Positions 1 to 7,142 are shown, counted from the stretch's first letter. The stretch is 18,415 bases of DNA from JBPESN01 sp051710625 (GCF_051710625.1 NZ_JBPESN010000045.1:1-18415); one strand, 5' to 3'. A program made the numbers and translations. The notes: generated by a model from the sequence alone, not told the origin.

Positions 1-2
1 AA

Positions 3-71
3 ATGGAAAACGAAATATTAAAAAAGGCTACAGCGCTCTTGATGTCAGACTCCCTGAACAGTTCTCGTTAA
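3..71 (+). CDS. IS3-family OrfA, C-terminal end (partial)
   Basis: This frame reads MENEILKKATALLMSDSL and stops at TAA 69-71. It matches the end of IS3-family OrfA proteins, the small DNA-binding subunit that ends in a leucine-zipper-like helix with an ENxxLKKA signature. Its start is before the window; the ATG at position 3 is internal. The A AAA AAG heptamer at 20-26 sits in the correct phase (a20, aaa 21-23, aag 24-26) for -1 frameshifting into orfB. After the shift the -1 frame meets a TAA at 77-79, so even a frameshifted product would now stop early. Confidence 0.7.
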   Translation: MENEILKKATALLMSDSLNSSR

Positions 72-97
72 TCGGGTAACTCAGAGCGCATTATCCT

Positions 98-938
98 GTG
101 GCCACACTCTGCCACGTGTTCAGGGTTTATCGCAGCAGTTACAAATACTGGAAAAGTCGTCCTGACAGGCCAGACGGCAGGCGAACGGTATTGCGCAGTC
201 AGGTTCATGAACTGCACAGTATCAGCCATAATGTAGCTGGCGCGAGAAGTATCGCCACCATGGCAACCCAGAGAGGCTTCCGGATAGGGCGCTGGCTCGC
301 AGGCAGGCTCATGAAAGAGCTGGGGCTGGCCAGTTGTCAGCAGCAGACGCACAGGTATAAGCGTGGTGGTCAGGAGCATGTTGCGATCCCGAATTATCTT
401 GAGCGCCAGTTCGCTGTAACGGAGCCAAACCAGGTATGGTGCGGCGATGTGACGTATATCTGGACCGGGAAACACTGGGCATACCTTGCGGTTGTTCTTG
501 ATCTGTTCGCGAGGAAACCGATAGACTGGGCTATGTCGTTCTCCCCGGACAGTAGACTGACCATCAAAGCACTGGAAATGGCATAAGAAACGCGTGGTAA
601 ACCAGCCGGAGTGATGTTCCACAGCGATCAGGGTAGCCACTATACGAGCAGGCAGTTCCGACAGTTGCTGTGGCGTTACCGGATCAAACAAAACATAAGT
701 CGGCGGGGTAACTGCTGGGATAACAGTCCGATGGAGCGCTTCTTCAGAAGTCTGAAGAAGGAGTGGGTACCGGTAACGGGCTGCATAAGCTTCAGCAAAG
801 CAGCTCATGGAATTACCGACTATACCGTGGGGATATTACAGCGCACTCAGGCCGCATGGATATAACGGTGAGTTGCCACCAAACGAATCAGAAAATAGAT
901 ACTGGAAAAACGCTAACGCGGCGGCCAGTTTTAGTTGA
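98..938 (+). pseudogene. IS3-family transposase OrfB, inactivated
   Basis: This is the DDE integrase-like catalytic subunit of an IS3-family transposase. The first catalytic Asp is in VWCGDVTYIWTG, the second in FHSDQGSHYTS, and the Glu in NSPMERFFRSLKKE. The frame opens after an in-frame TAA at 77-79, although orfB coding normally continues from the upstream frameshift site. A second stop, TAA 584-586, replaces what is probably a Tyr codon between the first and second Asp. An extra G around 828-833 then shifts the frame: the other copy reads GTGAGATATTAC where this one has GTGGGGATATTAC. The proper C-terminus (LPPNESEN, then a stop at 936-938) is read only in the shifted frame. With three lesions it is certainly non-functional. 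The IS3 family is clear, but I cannot name the element. Confidence 0.88.
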
Positions 939-941
939 CCA

Positions 942-1579
942 CTACAGCCCATGAGTAAAAGGATTCGCTGCCTAACCAGGGAAGAGGCCAGTAGCCTGAT
1001 TGAGTGCATGCCAGAAAGATTTCGACCGGTGGTCGTTTTTGCGCTAGCTACTGGGCTGCGGCGCTCAAATATTATTGATATGGAATGGCAACAAATAGAT
1101 TTGCAACGGAAAGTGGCCTGAATTAACCCAGAAAATGCCAAAGCTGGAAAGGCAATTGGGGTAGCGATGAACGATACAGCTTGCAAAGTATTGCGAGATC
1201 AAATTGGCCTACACTCGCGTTATGTTTTCGTTCACACGAGCGCATGGCATCGCGCAGATGGGACGAAAACGCAGGAGGTCAGGGAAATGCGTGTCGATGG
1301 TAACTCAGCATGGCGGACTGGACTCCGCCGAGCTGGTATCACGGATTTCCGATTCCATGACCTGCGGCATACCTGGGTCAGCCGGTTGGTGCAGGCTGGC
1401 GTGCTGTTATCAGCATTGCAGGAAATAGAAGGATGGAAAGCATCGGAATGGTCCGGCGCTATGCGCACCTTTCGCCCAACTATTTATCGGAACATACCAG
1501 AAAAATTGACGAGATGATCGGCATCAATGTTACCAATCTGGCACTTTTGCATAATGAGGATAAATTTAAAGCTAGCTAA
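942..1579 (+). pseudogene. Phage-type tyrosine recombinase (integrase), truncated and broken
   Basis: This is the catalytic half of a tyrosine site-specific recombinase, the class that inserts prophages and islands into tRNA genes. From 942 the frame reads SKRIRCLTREEASSLI. The first catalytic Arg is in ALATGLRRSNI, the HxxR pair is in FHDLRHTWVSRL, and the Tyr lies in a YAHLSPNYL-type motif near the C-terminus. The arm-binding and core-binding N-terminus is missing because the IS ends at about 941. A TGA at 1119-1121 interrupts the frame. One A appears lost near 1447, so MVRRYAHLSPNY and the natural end (TAA 1577-1579) are in another frame. The gene points at the 3' end of tRNA-Arg, 15 bases away, as expected for an integrase beside its attachment site. 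Confidence 0.85.
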
Positions 1580-1594
1580 CCATTTGAATATTAA

Positions 1595-1671
1595 TGGTAC
1601 GCCCTACTGGACTCGAACCAGTGATTTACGGCTTAGAAGGCCGTTGCTCTATCCAACTGAGCTAAGGGCGC
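1595..1671 (-). tRNA. argU: tRNA-Arg (anticodon TCT)
   Basis: The minus strand folds as a full 77-base tRNA. The 5' strand starts GCGCCCTTAGCTCAGTTGG; the anticodon loop is CTTCTAA with TCT (plus-strand 1635-1637), the T-loop is TTCGAGT, and CCA is encoded at 1595-1597. The acceptor stem pairs throughout, with a G1-U72 wobble. TCT reads the rare AGA arginine codon (AGG by wobble). Position beside folD and beside an integrase remnant matches E. coli argU, the DLP12 attachment site. The 5' half is very close to E. coli argU as I remember it, while the variable loop, T-arm and last acceptor bases differ, possibly because a phage supplied the 3' half. Confidence 0.95.
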
Positions 1672-1704
1672 ACAACATTATCGGTGGTGCCGAATGCGGT
1701 TTGG

Positions 1705-1732
1705 ATTATACGGAGGTAAGCGTTTGAGTCAA
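1705..1732 (-). promoter_or_regulatory. Sigma-70 promoter of tRNA-Arg(TCT)
   Basis: On the minus strand a -35 TTGACT (1727-1732) and a perfect -10 TATAAT (1705-1710) are separated by 16 bases. Transcription would start near 1698, about 27 bases before the mature tRNA 5' end at 1671. Near-consensus elements are usual for stable-RNA genes, and the orientation fits the tRNA. Confidence 0.75.
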
Positions 1733-1784
1733 TGGCTTTTCTGTCCATTGTTCTGTTGGCAACAGGCCAGGATGCATTCTGTAC

Positions 1785-1813
1785 CTGACAGCGGGACGCG
1801 CTTCTGCCAAAAT
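1785..1813 (+). promoter_or_regulatory. Possible folD promoter
   Basis: CTGACA at 1785-1790 (5 of 6 to the -35 consensus) and CAAAAT at 1808-1813 (4 of 6 to the -10) are separated by 17 bases, about 40 bases before the folD ATG. This is the best candidate in the short gap between the divergent tRNA promoter and folD, but the -10 is weak. Confidence 0.35.
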
Positions 1814-1854
1814 AGCGCCCTCAGCCCGATTAGATTGACGGATTTCCAATTCAG

Positions 1855-2733
1855 ATGGTAGCAAAAATAATTGATGGTAAGGCCGTTGCCCAGCAAGTCA
1901 GAAGTGAGGTGGCCGCGCGGGTGCAGGCGCGTCTGAAGGCGGGCAAGCGCGCACCAGGACTGGCGGTAGTGCTGGTCGGCGGCGATCCCGCCTCGCAAAT
2001 TTATGTTGCCAGTAAACGCAAAGCCAGTGAAGACGCCGGTTTTATTTCCCTCTTCTATGATCTGCCCAGCACGGTCACGGAAGCGGCATTGTTGGCGTTG
2101 ATTGATCAACTGAATGCCGATCATCGAGTGGACGGGATTCTCGTGCAGCTGCCGTTGCCGTTGCCGGCGGGGATAGACAATATCAACGTGCTGGAGCGCA
2201 TTGCGCCGGATAAAGATGTGGACGGTTTCCATCCGTACAATGTCGGCCGACTGTGCCAGCGCGCGCCGCTGCTGCGTCCTTGCACCCCGCGCGGCATCGT
2301 GATGTTGCTGGAGCGTTATCATATCGACACCTTTGGCCTTAACGCCGTTGTGGTCGGCGCCTCCAATATCGTTGGCCGCCCCATGAGTCTCGAGCTGTTG
2401 CTGGCGGGCTGTACCGTGACCGTCACCCACCGTTTCACGCGCGATTTACGGCGCCATATAGAAAATGCCGATCTGTTGGTCGTGGCAGTAGGCAAAGCGG
2501 GCTTCATCCCCGGCGAGTGGATCAAACCCGGCGCGGTGGTCATGGATGTGGGGATTAATCGTCTGGAGAGCGGTAAAGTGGTGGGCGATGTGGATTATGC
2601 CAGCGCCGCCGAGCGCGCCGCCTACATTACGCCGGTGCCCGGCGGCGTGGGGCCGATGACGGTAGCCACCCTTATCCAGAATACCCTGCAGGTTTGTGAA
2701 GATTATCACGATACGACAATGCCGAAGGCCTGA
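1855..2733 (+). CDS. folD: Bifunctional methylene-THF dehydrogenase / methenyl-THF cyclohydrolase
   Basis: FolD interconverts 5,10-methylene-, methenyl- and 10-formyl-tetrahydrofolate in the cytoplasm, using NADP, and supplies one-carbon units for purines and initiator fMet-tRNA. The 292-residue product aligns end to end with E. coli FolD (288 residues). Visible features are Y50 and K54 (ASQIYVASKRKA), Q98, the catalytic Asp at 123 (PDKDVDGFHP), the Rossmann motif VVVGASNIVGRP and the C-terminal signature ITPVPGGVGPMTVATL. The start is fixed by the MVAKIIDGKAVAQQ N-terminus, although no good ribosome binding site is seen. Where E. coli has QLPLPAGID this protein has QLPLPLPAGID, from a tandem CCGTTG at 2152-2163, next to active-site Q98. 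ybcJ follows two bases after the stop, so the two probably share a transcript. The reading frame is intact. Confidence 0.96.
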   Translation: MVAKIIDGKAVAQQVRSEVAARVQARLKAGKRAPGLAVVLVGGDPASQIYVASKRKASEDAGFISLFYDLPSTVTEAALLALIDQLNADHRVDGILVQLPLPLPAGIDNINVLERIAPDKDVDGFHPYNVGRLCQRAPLLRPCTPRGIVMLLERYHIDTFGLNAVVVGASNIVGRPMSLELLLAGCTVTVTHRFTRDLRRHIENADLLVVAVGKAGFIPGEWIKPGAVVMDVGINRLESGKVVGDVDYASAAERAAYITPVPGGVGPMTVATLIQNTLQVCEDYHDTTMPKA

Positions 2734-2735
2734 CC

Positions 2736-2948
2736 ATGACGACATTTTCTCTTAAAGGGCATCCTTACATCGCGCTATGCGATCTCCTGAAAATCGCAGG
2801 CTGGTGCGAGAGCGGTGCGGCGGCCAAGCTCGCGATTAATGAGGATCGCGTGACGGTTAACGGCGCAGTGGAGAACCGTCGGCGCTGTAAAATTACCGGC
2901 GGGCAGCGCGTCGCCTTTGCCGGTCAGCAGGTCACGGTGGCGGAGTGA
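2736..2948 (+). CDS. ybcJ: S4-like RNA-binding protein YbcJ
   Basis: This is a 70-residue protein of the same length as E. coli YbcJ, a small protein with an S4-like alpha-L RNA-binding fold. The conserved core is visible: LCDLLKIAGWCESGAAAKLA, then VTVNGAVENRRRCKI and GQRVAFAGQQV, the pattern of an S4 domain (helix-helix, then a basic loop, then a strand). Its exact RNA partner is not known to me. The ATG at 2736 lies two bases after the folD stop, indicating translational coupling. A spacer of 44 bases separates its end from the convergent cysS stop. The gene is intact, with no sign of decay. Confidence 0.9.
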   Translation: MTTFSLKGHPYIALCDLLKIAGWCESGAAAKLAINEDRVTVNGAVENRRRCKITGGQRVAFAGQQVTVAE

Positions 2949-2992
2949 GGGTTGCGGCCCCGCACCGAAAGCCCGCCGCCGGCGCAAGCCCT

Positions 2993-4384
2993 TTAACCGC
3001 GGCGCCAGGTCGTCCCCTGGGAGCCGTCTTCCAGCACAATGCCTAGCGCGGTCAGTTTATCCCGTGCTTCATCCGCCAACGCCCACTGCCGGGCCTTGCG
3101 CGCGTCATTGCGCTGCTGAATAAGCCCCTCTATCATGGCATTGTCCTCCACGTCTTCCGCGGCGCCCTGTTGCAGGAAGGCAGCAGGATCCTGTTCCAGC
3201 AAACCCAGCACGCCGGCCAGCTGGCGTAACGTCGCCGCCATCCCCTGTGCCGCCGCCGCCTGTTCGCTTTTCAGGCGGTTGACCTCACGGGCGATGTCGA
3301 ACAAGACAGAATAGGCTTCCGGCGTATTGAAATCATCATCCATTGCGGCGATAAATTGCGCCACAAAGTGGTCTCCGCCGGCGGGGACCGCGGACGCATC
3401 GGTACCGCGCAGGGCGATATACAGGCGCTCAAGGGCCGCGCGCGCCTGTTTGAGACTATCTTCACTGTAATTCAGCTGACTACGGTAATGGCCGGACATC
3501 AGGAAATAGCGTACGGTTTCGGCATCGTAATACCGCAAGACGTCGCGCACGGTGAAAAAGTTGCCCCGTGATTTGGACATCTTCTCGCGATCGACCATTA
3601 ACATGCCGGCGTGCATCCAGACATTCACGTAGGGACCATCGTGGGCGCAGGTGGACTGCGCAATCTCATTTTCATGATGGGGAAAAATTAGATCCGACCC
3701 GCCGCCGTGAATATCGAAATGATGGCCAAGCTGCCGGCCGTTCATGGCCGAACACTCAATGTGCCAGCCGGGGCGGCCCTCGCCCCACGGCGACGGCCAG
3801 CTCGGCTCGCCGGGTTTTGACATTTTCCACAGCACGAAGTCCATGGGATTTCGTTTCACATCGGCCACTTCGACGCGAGCGCCGGCCTGAAGCTGCTCCA
3901 GATCCTGACGGGACAGCAAGCCATAATCGCTGTCGCTGTCGCTGTCTACGGCGAACATTACATCACCGTTGGCGGCCACATAGGCATGACCCCTGTCTAT
4001 GAGCTGGCCAACCAGTTCGATAATCGCGTCTATATAGTGCGTGGCGCGCGGCTCCTGATCGGGACGCAGGATATTCAACCGGTCGAAATCGCTATGCATT
4101 TCGCTAATCATACGCTCAGTAAGCTGCTGAAAAGTCTCTCCATTCTCAGCGGCGCGGCAAATAATCTTGTCCTCGATATCGGTGATATTACGGACATAAT
4201 TCACCTCGTGACCACGGTAGCGAAGGTAGCGTGTTACGACGTCAAAAGCAACGAAGGTGCGTCCATGGCCGATGTGGCAAAAATCATACACGGTGATGCC
4301 GCACACATACATGCCGACTTTACCGGCATGGATAGGTTTAAAGTCCTCTTTTTGGCGGGTCAGGGTGTTAAAAATCTTTAGCAT
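2993..4384 (-). CDS. cysS: Cysteinyl-tRNA synthetase
   Basis: CysS charges tRNA-Cys with cysteine in the cytoplasm. It is a class I synthetase and essential. The 463-residue product aligns along its whole length with E. coli CysS (461 residues). HIGH is at 37-40 and KMSKS at 268-272. The zinc ligands are C28, C211, H236 and E240, each except C28 shifted by two residues from E. coli numbering. The shift is explained by DSDSDSD at 147-153, encoded by three tandem copies of a hexamer (plus-strand GCTGTC x3, 3929-3946). The C-terminal anticodon-binding region ends VLEDGSQGTTWRRG, as in the family. A weak minus-strand promoter candidate (TTGACC 4439-4444, TACACG 4416-4421, 17-base spacer) lies upstream. 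It diverges from ppiB and converges on ybcJ, as in E. coli. Confidence 0.97.
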   Translation of the reverse strand: MLKIFNTLTRQKEDFKPIHAGKVGMYVCGITVYDFCHIGHGRTFVAFDVVTRYLRYRGHEVNYVRNITDIEDKIICRAAENGETFQQLTERMISEMHSDFDRLNILRPDQEPRATHYIDAIIELVGQLIDRGHAYVAANGDVMFAVDSDSDSDYGLLSRQDLEQLQAGARVEVADVKRNPMDFVLWKMSKPGEPSWPSPWGEGRPGWHIECSAMNGRQLGHHFDIHGGGSDLIFPHHENEIAQSTCAHDGPYVNVWMHAGMLMVDREKMSKSRGNFFTVRDVLRYYDAETVRYFLMSGHYRSQLNYSEDSLKQARAALERLYIALRGTDASAVPAGGDHFVAQFIAAMDDDFNTPEAYSVLFDIAREVNRLKSEQAAAAQGMAATLRQLAGVLGLLEQDPAAFLQQGAAEDVEDNAMIEGLIQQRNDARKARQWALADEARDKLTALGIVLEDGSQGTTWRRG

Positions 4385-4549
4385 CGAAAATCATTCCATG
4401 TGTCTGCGGATTACGCGTGTAGAGCGCCTAGCGGTAAAGGTCAATAAACCTAACGGGGTATTGAACCCTGAAGCCGCAGCTATTGCAATGGTATACCACG
4501 GAATTACCGGTGATCGACGTGGCGCGGGAAGGGAAACCGGGGGCCGTTG

Positions 4550-4578
4550 CTGACTCTATGACAGAGTTATGCTATAAA
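4550..4578 (+). promoter_or_regulatory. Likely ppiB-lpxH promoter
   Basis: CTGACT (4550-4555) and TATAAA (4573-4578) are spaced by 17 bases, and the -10 is preceded by TGC, an extended -10 element. Transcription would begin near 4585, about 55 bases upstream of the ppiB ATG. The region lies between divergent cysS and ppiB, so a promoter is expected here. Confidence 0.55.
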
Positions 4579-4638
4579 CCCCCCTCTGCCCGTACACTTT
4601 GTATGAATGCAATTCATCAGACTTTCAGGACATTAATT

Positions 4639-5133
4639 ATGGTCACTTTACATACCAATTACGGCGATATCGTTATCAAAACCTTTGCGGATAAAGCGCT
4701 ATTAACCGTTGAGAATTTCCTCAATTATTGCCGCAGCGGGTTTTATGACAATACCATTTTCCACCGCGTGATTAACGGCTTCATGATCCAAGGCGGCGGC
4801 TTTGTCCCCGGCATGGAACAAAAGGCCACCCAGGCGCCGGTGAAAAACGAAGCCAACAATGGTCTGAAAAACAACCGCGGTACGCTGGCAATGGCCCGTA
4901 CCAACGATCCGCATTCCGCCACGGCGCAATTTTTTATCAACGTGGTGGATAATGACTTTTTCAACTTCCGCTCCGAACGCCCTGACGGCTGGGGATACTG
5001 TGTTTTCGCCGAAGTGACAGAGGGGCTGGACGTGGTCGACAAAATCAAAGGCGTCGCCACTGGCCGCAGTGGCATGCATCAGGACGTCCCGAAAGAAGAC
5101 GTCATCATCACCCATGTGACCGTTGCGGAGTAA
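4639..5133 (+). CDS. ppiB: Peptidyl-prolyl cis-trans isomerase B (cyclophilin)
   Basis: PpiB is the cytoplasmic cyclophilin; it speeds cis-trans isomerisation of bonds before proline and assists folding. The 164-residue product has the same length as E. coli PpiB. Visible motifs are FHRVINGFMIQGGG with catalytic R43, KNEANNGLKNNRGTLAMAR, SATAQFFINVVDN and the tail GRSGMHQDVPKEDVII. The frame is open further upstream, but the start at 4639 is chosen because MVTLHTNYGDIVIKTF matches the family N-terminus and AGGA at 4627-4630 gives a ribosome binding site. lpxH begins 10 bases after the stop, so the two are probably co-transcribed. The gene is intact and well conserved. Confidence 0.96.
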   Translation: MVTLHTNYGDIVIKTFADKALLTVENFLNYCRSGFYDNTIFHRVINGFMIQGGGFVPGMEQKATQAPVKNEANNGLKNNRGTLAMARTNDPHSATAQFFINVVDNDFFNFRSERPDGWGYCVFAEVTEGLDVVDKIKGVATGRSGMHQDVPKEDVIITHVTVAE

Positions 5134-5143
5134 TCCCGCCCGC

Positions 5144-5857
5144 ATGTCAACCCTATTCGTCGCAGATATTCATCTTTGCGCACAAGAGCCGGCGATCACC
5201 GCCGGTTTTCTGCATTTTTTACGCGCGCGCGCCGCGCAAGCGCTGTACATCCTTGGCGATTTGTTTGAGGTGTGGATAGGCGATGACGATCCCAATCCGC
5301 TGCATCACGAGATTGCCGTCGCGCTACAGGCGCTGACCCAGCGCGGCATCCCCTGCTATTTTATCCACGGGAATCGTGATTTCCTGCTCGGCAAGCGCTA
5401 TGCCGCCGCCTGCGGCATGACGCTGCTGCCCGCGCAGCGGGTGATGCAGCTGGACGGGTTACGGGTCGTGATTTTGCATGGCGACACGCTGTGCACCGAC
5501 GATAACGACTATCAGCGCTTTCGCCGCCGGGTGCATCAGCGTTGGCTACAGCGGCTGTTTTTGTCCCTGCCGCTGCGGCGGCGGCTGCGTATTGCCGACA
5601 GGATGCGTGCCAATAGCCTGCGCGCCAACGCCGGTAAAACCGCCGACATTATGGACGTCAATGCGCAGGCGGTTATGACCGTGATGGATGATACCGGCGC
5701 GACGGTGATGATCCATGGCCATACCCACCGGCCGGCGATACATCAACTGCCCGGGGAGCGCCGTCGTGCGGTACTGGGCGCCTGGCACCATCAGGGATCG
5801 GCCATTGAGGTTTCCAATAGCGGTGTCGTACTGCATGAGTTTCCTTTCGGCGGCTGA
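5144..5857 (+). CDS. lpxH: UDP-2,3-diacylglucosamine diphosphatase LpxH
   Basis: LpxH hydrolyses UDP-2,3-diacylglucosamine to lipid X and UMP at the inner membrane, the fourth step of lipid A synthesis. The 237-residue protein belongs to the calcineurin-like metallophosphoesterases. The metal-binding motifs are present in order: ADIHLC (D8, H10), ILGDLFEVWIGDDDPNP (D39), IHGNRDFLLGKR, LHGDTLCTDD and IHGHTHRPA. The ATG at 5144 gives the family N-terminus MSTLFVADIHLC; an upstream in-frame ATG at 5123 overlaps ppiB and adds seven unconserved residues. A GGAG inside the end of ppiB could serve as the ribosome binding site. With lpxH intact, lipid A synthesis is probably retained. Confidence 0.96.
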   Translation: MSTLFVADIHLCAQEPAITAGFLHFLRARAAQALYILGDLFEVWIGDDDPNPLHHEIAVALQALTQRGIPCYFIHGNRDFLLGKRYAAACGMTLLPAQRVMQLDGLRVVILHGDTLCTDDNDYQRFRRRVHQRWLQRLFLSLPLRRRLRIADRMRANSLRANAGKTADIMDVNAQAVMTVMDDTGATVMIHGHTHRPAIHQLPGERRRAVLGAWHHQGSAIEVSNSGVVLHEFPFGG

Positions 5858-5989
5858 AATCCGCCGTCGGTAAACCCGTGCGGCGTTCTCCTCCCCTGAA
5901 GCGATACGCTTATGCCGGTCCTGCGTACCTTAGGCACCGCCGGTCTTATGACGCCGGCAGGAACTACCCCAAAGCCACGGGGAGAACCG

Positions 5990-6412
5990 CTAAAGCCTTT
6001 CCACCAAGACAAACTCTTTCACCACCAGCGCCATCTCCTCCGACCAGTGGCCGGCGCGGGTGAAAAATGCCCGGTGCGCGTCGCGCCAGTAAGCCAGGCT
6101 GAGATCGCCTTCGCCTTCTTTGGCCACCATTGCCGCCGTCACATCGCAAAAACGCACGAGGCGCAGGGCGGTGGTGCGGATAACCGCCAGCGGACGCCCA
6201 CGGCCGTCAAGGATCACGCTGTAATCACCAATGTGCGGCGAGGCTGCATCTTGCTGGTAGGCCTCCAGCGCGCTGCAGGTGGTGGTTTTAATTCCTCCTG
6301 CGACCAGCGTCCCCAATTCCTCGGCCATGTCCGCGCTGTCGCCGAATGCCCAGAATGATGCGCCCGGATACTTTGCCGCAAGCGCTGCATTTTCTTTTAC
6401 GTTATTTTCCAT
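5990..6412 (-). CDS. ASCH domain-containing protein
   Basis: This 140-residue protein looks like a single ASCH domain, a beta-barrel fold related to PUA domains and thought to bind RNA or nucleotides. The evidence is the family pattern: SFWAFGDSADMAEELGTLV, then GGIKTTTCSALEAY, GDYSVILDGRGRPLAVIRTT and the strongly conserved EGEGDLSLAYWRDAHRAFF. Some members of the superfamily hydrolyse acetylated cytidine, but I cannot assign an activity here. The ATG at 6412 fits the domain start; no strong ribosome binding site is visible. The gene diverges from purE across about 230 bases and converges on lpxH. It is unbroken while purE and purK beside it are not, which suggests it is still maintained. 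Confidence 0.8.
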   Translation of the reverse strand: MENNVKENAALAAKYPGASFWAFGDSADMAEELGTLVAGGIKTTTCSALEAYQQDAASPHIGDYSVILDGRGRPLAVIRTTALRLVRFCDVTAAMVAKEGEGDLSLAYWRDAHRAFFTRAGHWSEEMALVVKEFVLVERL

Positions 6413-6536
6413 AAGCTATGTCTCGTTAATCCCTGCCCGCCGCCGCGGGGCAAGGTCATTAGTGAATGAAACCGTGGGCTGCAATATTAGGCTGTGCGGC
6501 GCGGTTTTTCAGGGGGCTAAATCGCCGCCGGCGGCT

Positions 6537-6552
6537 ACGCAACCGTTTTCCT
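6537..6552 (+). promoter_or_regulatory. PurR operator upstream of purE
   Basis: ACGCAACCGTTTTCCT matches the PurR box consensus ANGCAANCGNTTNCNT at every defined position, and it is the sequence I remember for the E. coli purE operator. It lies just upstream of a -10-like CATAAT at 6564-6569 and about 95 bases before the purE ATG. In E. coli, PurR with hypoxanthine or guanine binds here to repress purEK. The site persists although both genes it would control are broken. Confidence 0.85.
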
Positions 6553-6563
6553 CCCTTTAGACC

Positions 6564-6569
6564 CATAAT
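6564..6569 (+). promoter_or_regulatory. Probable -10 element of the purEK promoter
   Basis: CATAAT (5 of 6 to consensus) lies 11 bases after the PurR box. With 17-base spacing the -35 position would fall inside the operator, consistent with repression by blocking polymerase. No good -35 hexamer is seen, as is common for regulated promoters. Confidence 0.45.
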
Positions 6570-6645
6570 ATGCTTTACGCCCAGTTAGTCAGGCCGCACA
6601 GTCTGTTAGCAATGCCGACATTATGATCACAGGAGCACAACGTGT

Positions 6646-7142
6646 ATGCAATCCACCCTCGCCACGACAAAAATAGTCATTGTCATGGGCTCCCAAAGCG
6701 ATTGGAGCACCCTGCAATTTGCCGCGGAAATTCTCACCGTGGTGCACGTTCCTTTTGATGCGGAAATCGTCTCGGCGCACCGTACGCCGGATAAGTTATT
6801 CAGCTTCGCTGAGCAGGCGGCAGCCAATGGTTATGCGCTGATTATTGCTGGCGCGGGCGGCGCAGCGCATCTGCCGGGTATGCTGGTGGCCAAGACGCTG
6901 GTGCCGGTAAGTGTACCGGTGCAAAGCGCTGCGCTAAGCGGCGTGGACAGCCTGTATTCTGCCGCGCGGCATCCCCGGTCGGCACCCTGGCCATCGACAA
7001 AGCCGGCGCCGATAACGCCGCCCTGTTGGCCGCCCAGATTTTAGCGCTGCATGATACCGTGCTGGCCGGACGTCTGAGCCAGTGGCGCCAACAGCAAACC
7101 GATGAGGTGCTGAGCCATCCCGATCCGAGGGAACAGGCATGA
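6646..7142 (+). pseudogene. purE: N5-carboxyaminoimidazole ribonucleotide mutase PurE, frameshifted
   Basis: PurE rearranges N5-CAIR to CAIR in de novo purine synthesis. The first two thirds are well conserved: IVIVMGSQSDWSTLQFAAEIL, VSAHRTPDKLF, ALIIAGAGGAAHLPGM and PVQSAALSGVDSLYS. After Ser at 6958-6960 the frame is lost. Compared with E. coli, about 11 bases (coding IVQM) are missing before CCGCGCGGC, and an extra G follows at about 6977, a net shift of -10. The true C-terminus (VGTLAIDKAGADNAALLAAQ) continues in another frame to TGA 7140-7142, overlapping the purK ATG as ATGA. One codon is also missing in LVPVSVPVQS (E. coli LVPVLGVPVQS). The start at 6646 follows AGGAG at 6631-6635. The remaining frame would give about 131 residues with a wrong tail, so the gene is probably inactive. 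Confidence 0.9.

Larger units (their letters stand above)
1..941 (+). mobile_element. IS3-family insertion sequence, 3' part, inactivated
   Basis: This is the 3' portion of an IS3-family element; its 5' end lies before the window. It holds the end of orfA, a canonical A AAA AAG slippery heptamer at 20-26 for the -1 shift that makes the OrfAB transposase, and most of orfB. The right end is placed near 941. The last bases shared with the second copy at 18274-18415 run to about there, and the reverse complement of this end starts TGGTCAACTAAAAC, against TGATCAACTAAAAC in the other copy. It reads directly into an integrase gene, which it appears to have truncated. The left terminal repeat and any target duplication cannot be seen. 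The element carries at least three inactivating lesions, so it cannot make its own transposase. Confidence 0.85.

Noticed and set aside
68..808. Minus-strand open frame of 246 codons across the IS
   Set aside because: It is antisense to the transposase, which has clear DDE motifs on the plus strand. The minus-strand translation shows no family features.
1527..1727. Plus-strand open frame reading PYWTRTSDLRLRRPLLYPTELRA
   Set aside because: This is the well-known spurious translation of the antisense strand of a tRNA gene; it covers tRNA-Arg(TCT).
1729..2430. Minus-strand open frame of 233 codons opposite folD
   Set aside because: folD on the plus strand aligns over its whole length. The antisense frame is low-information and results from codon bias.
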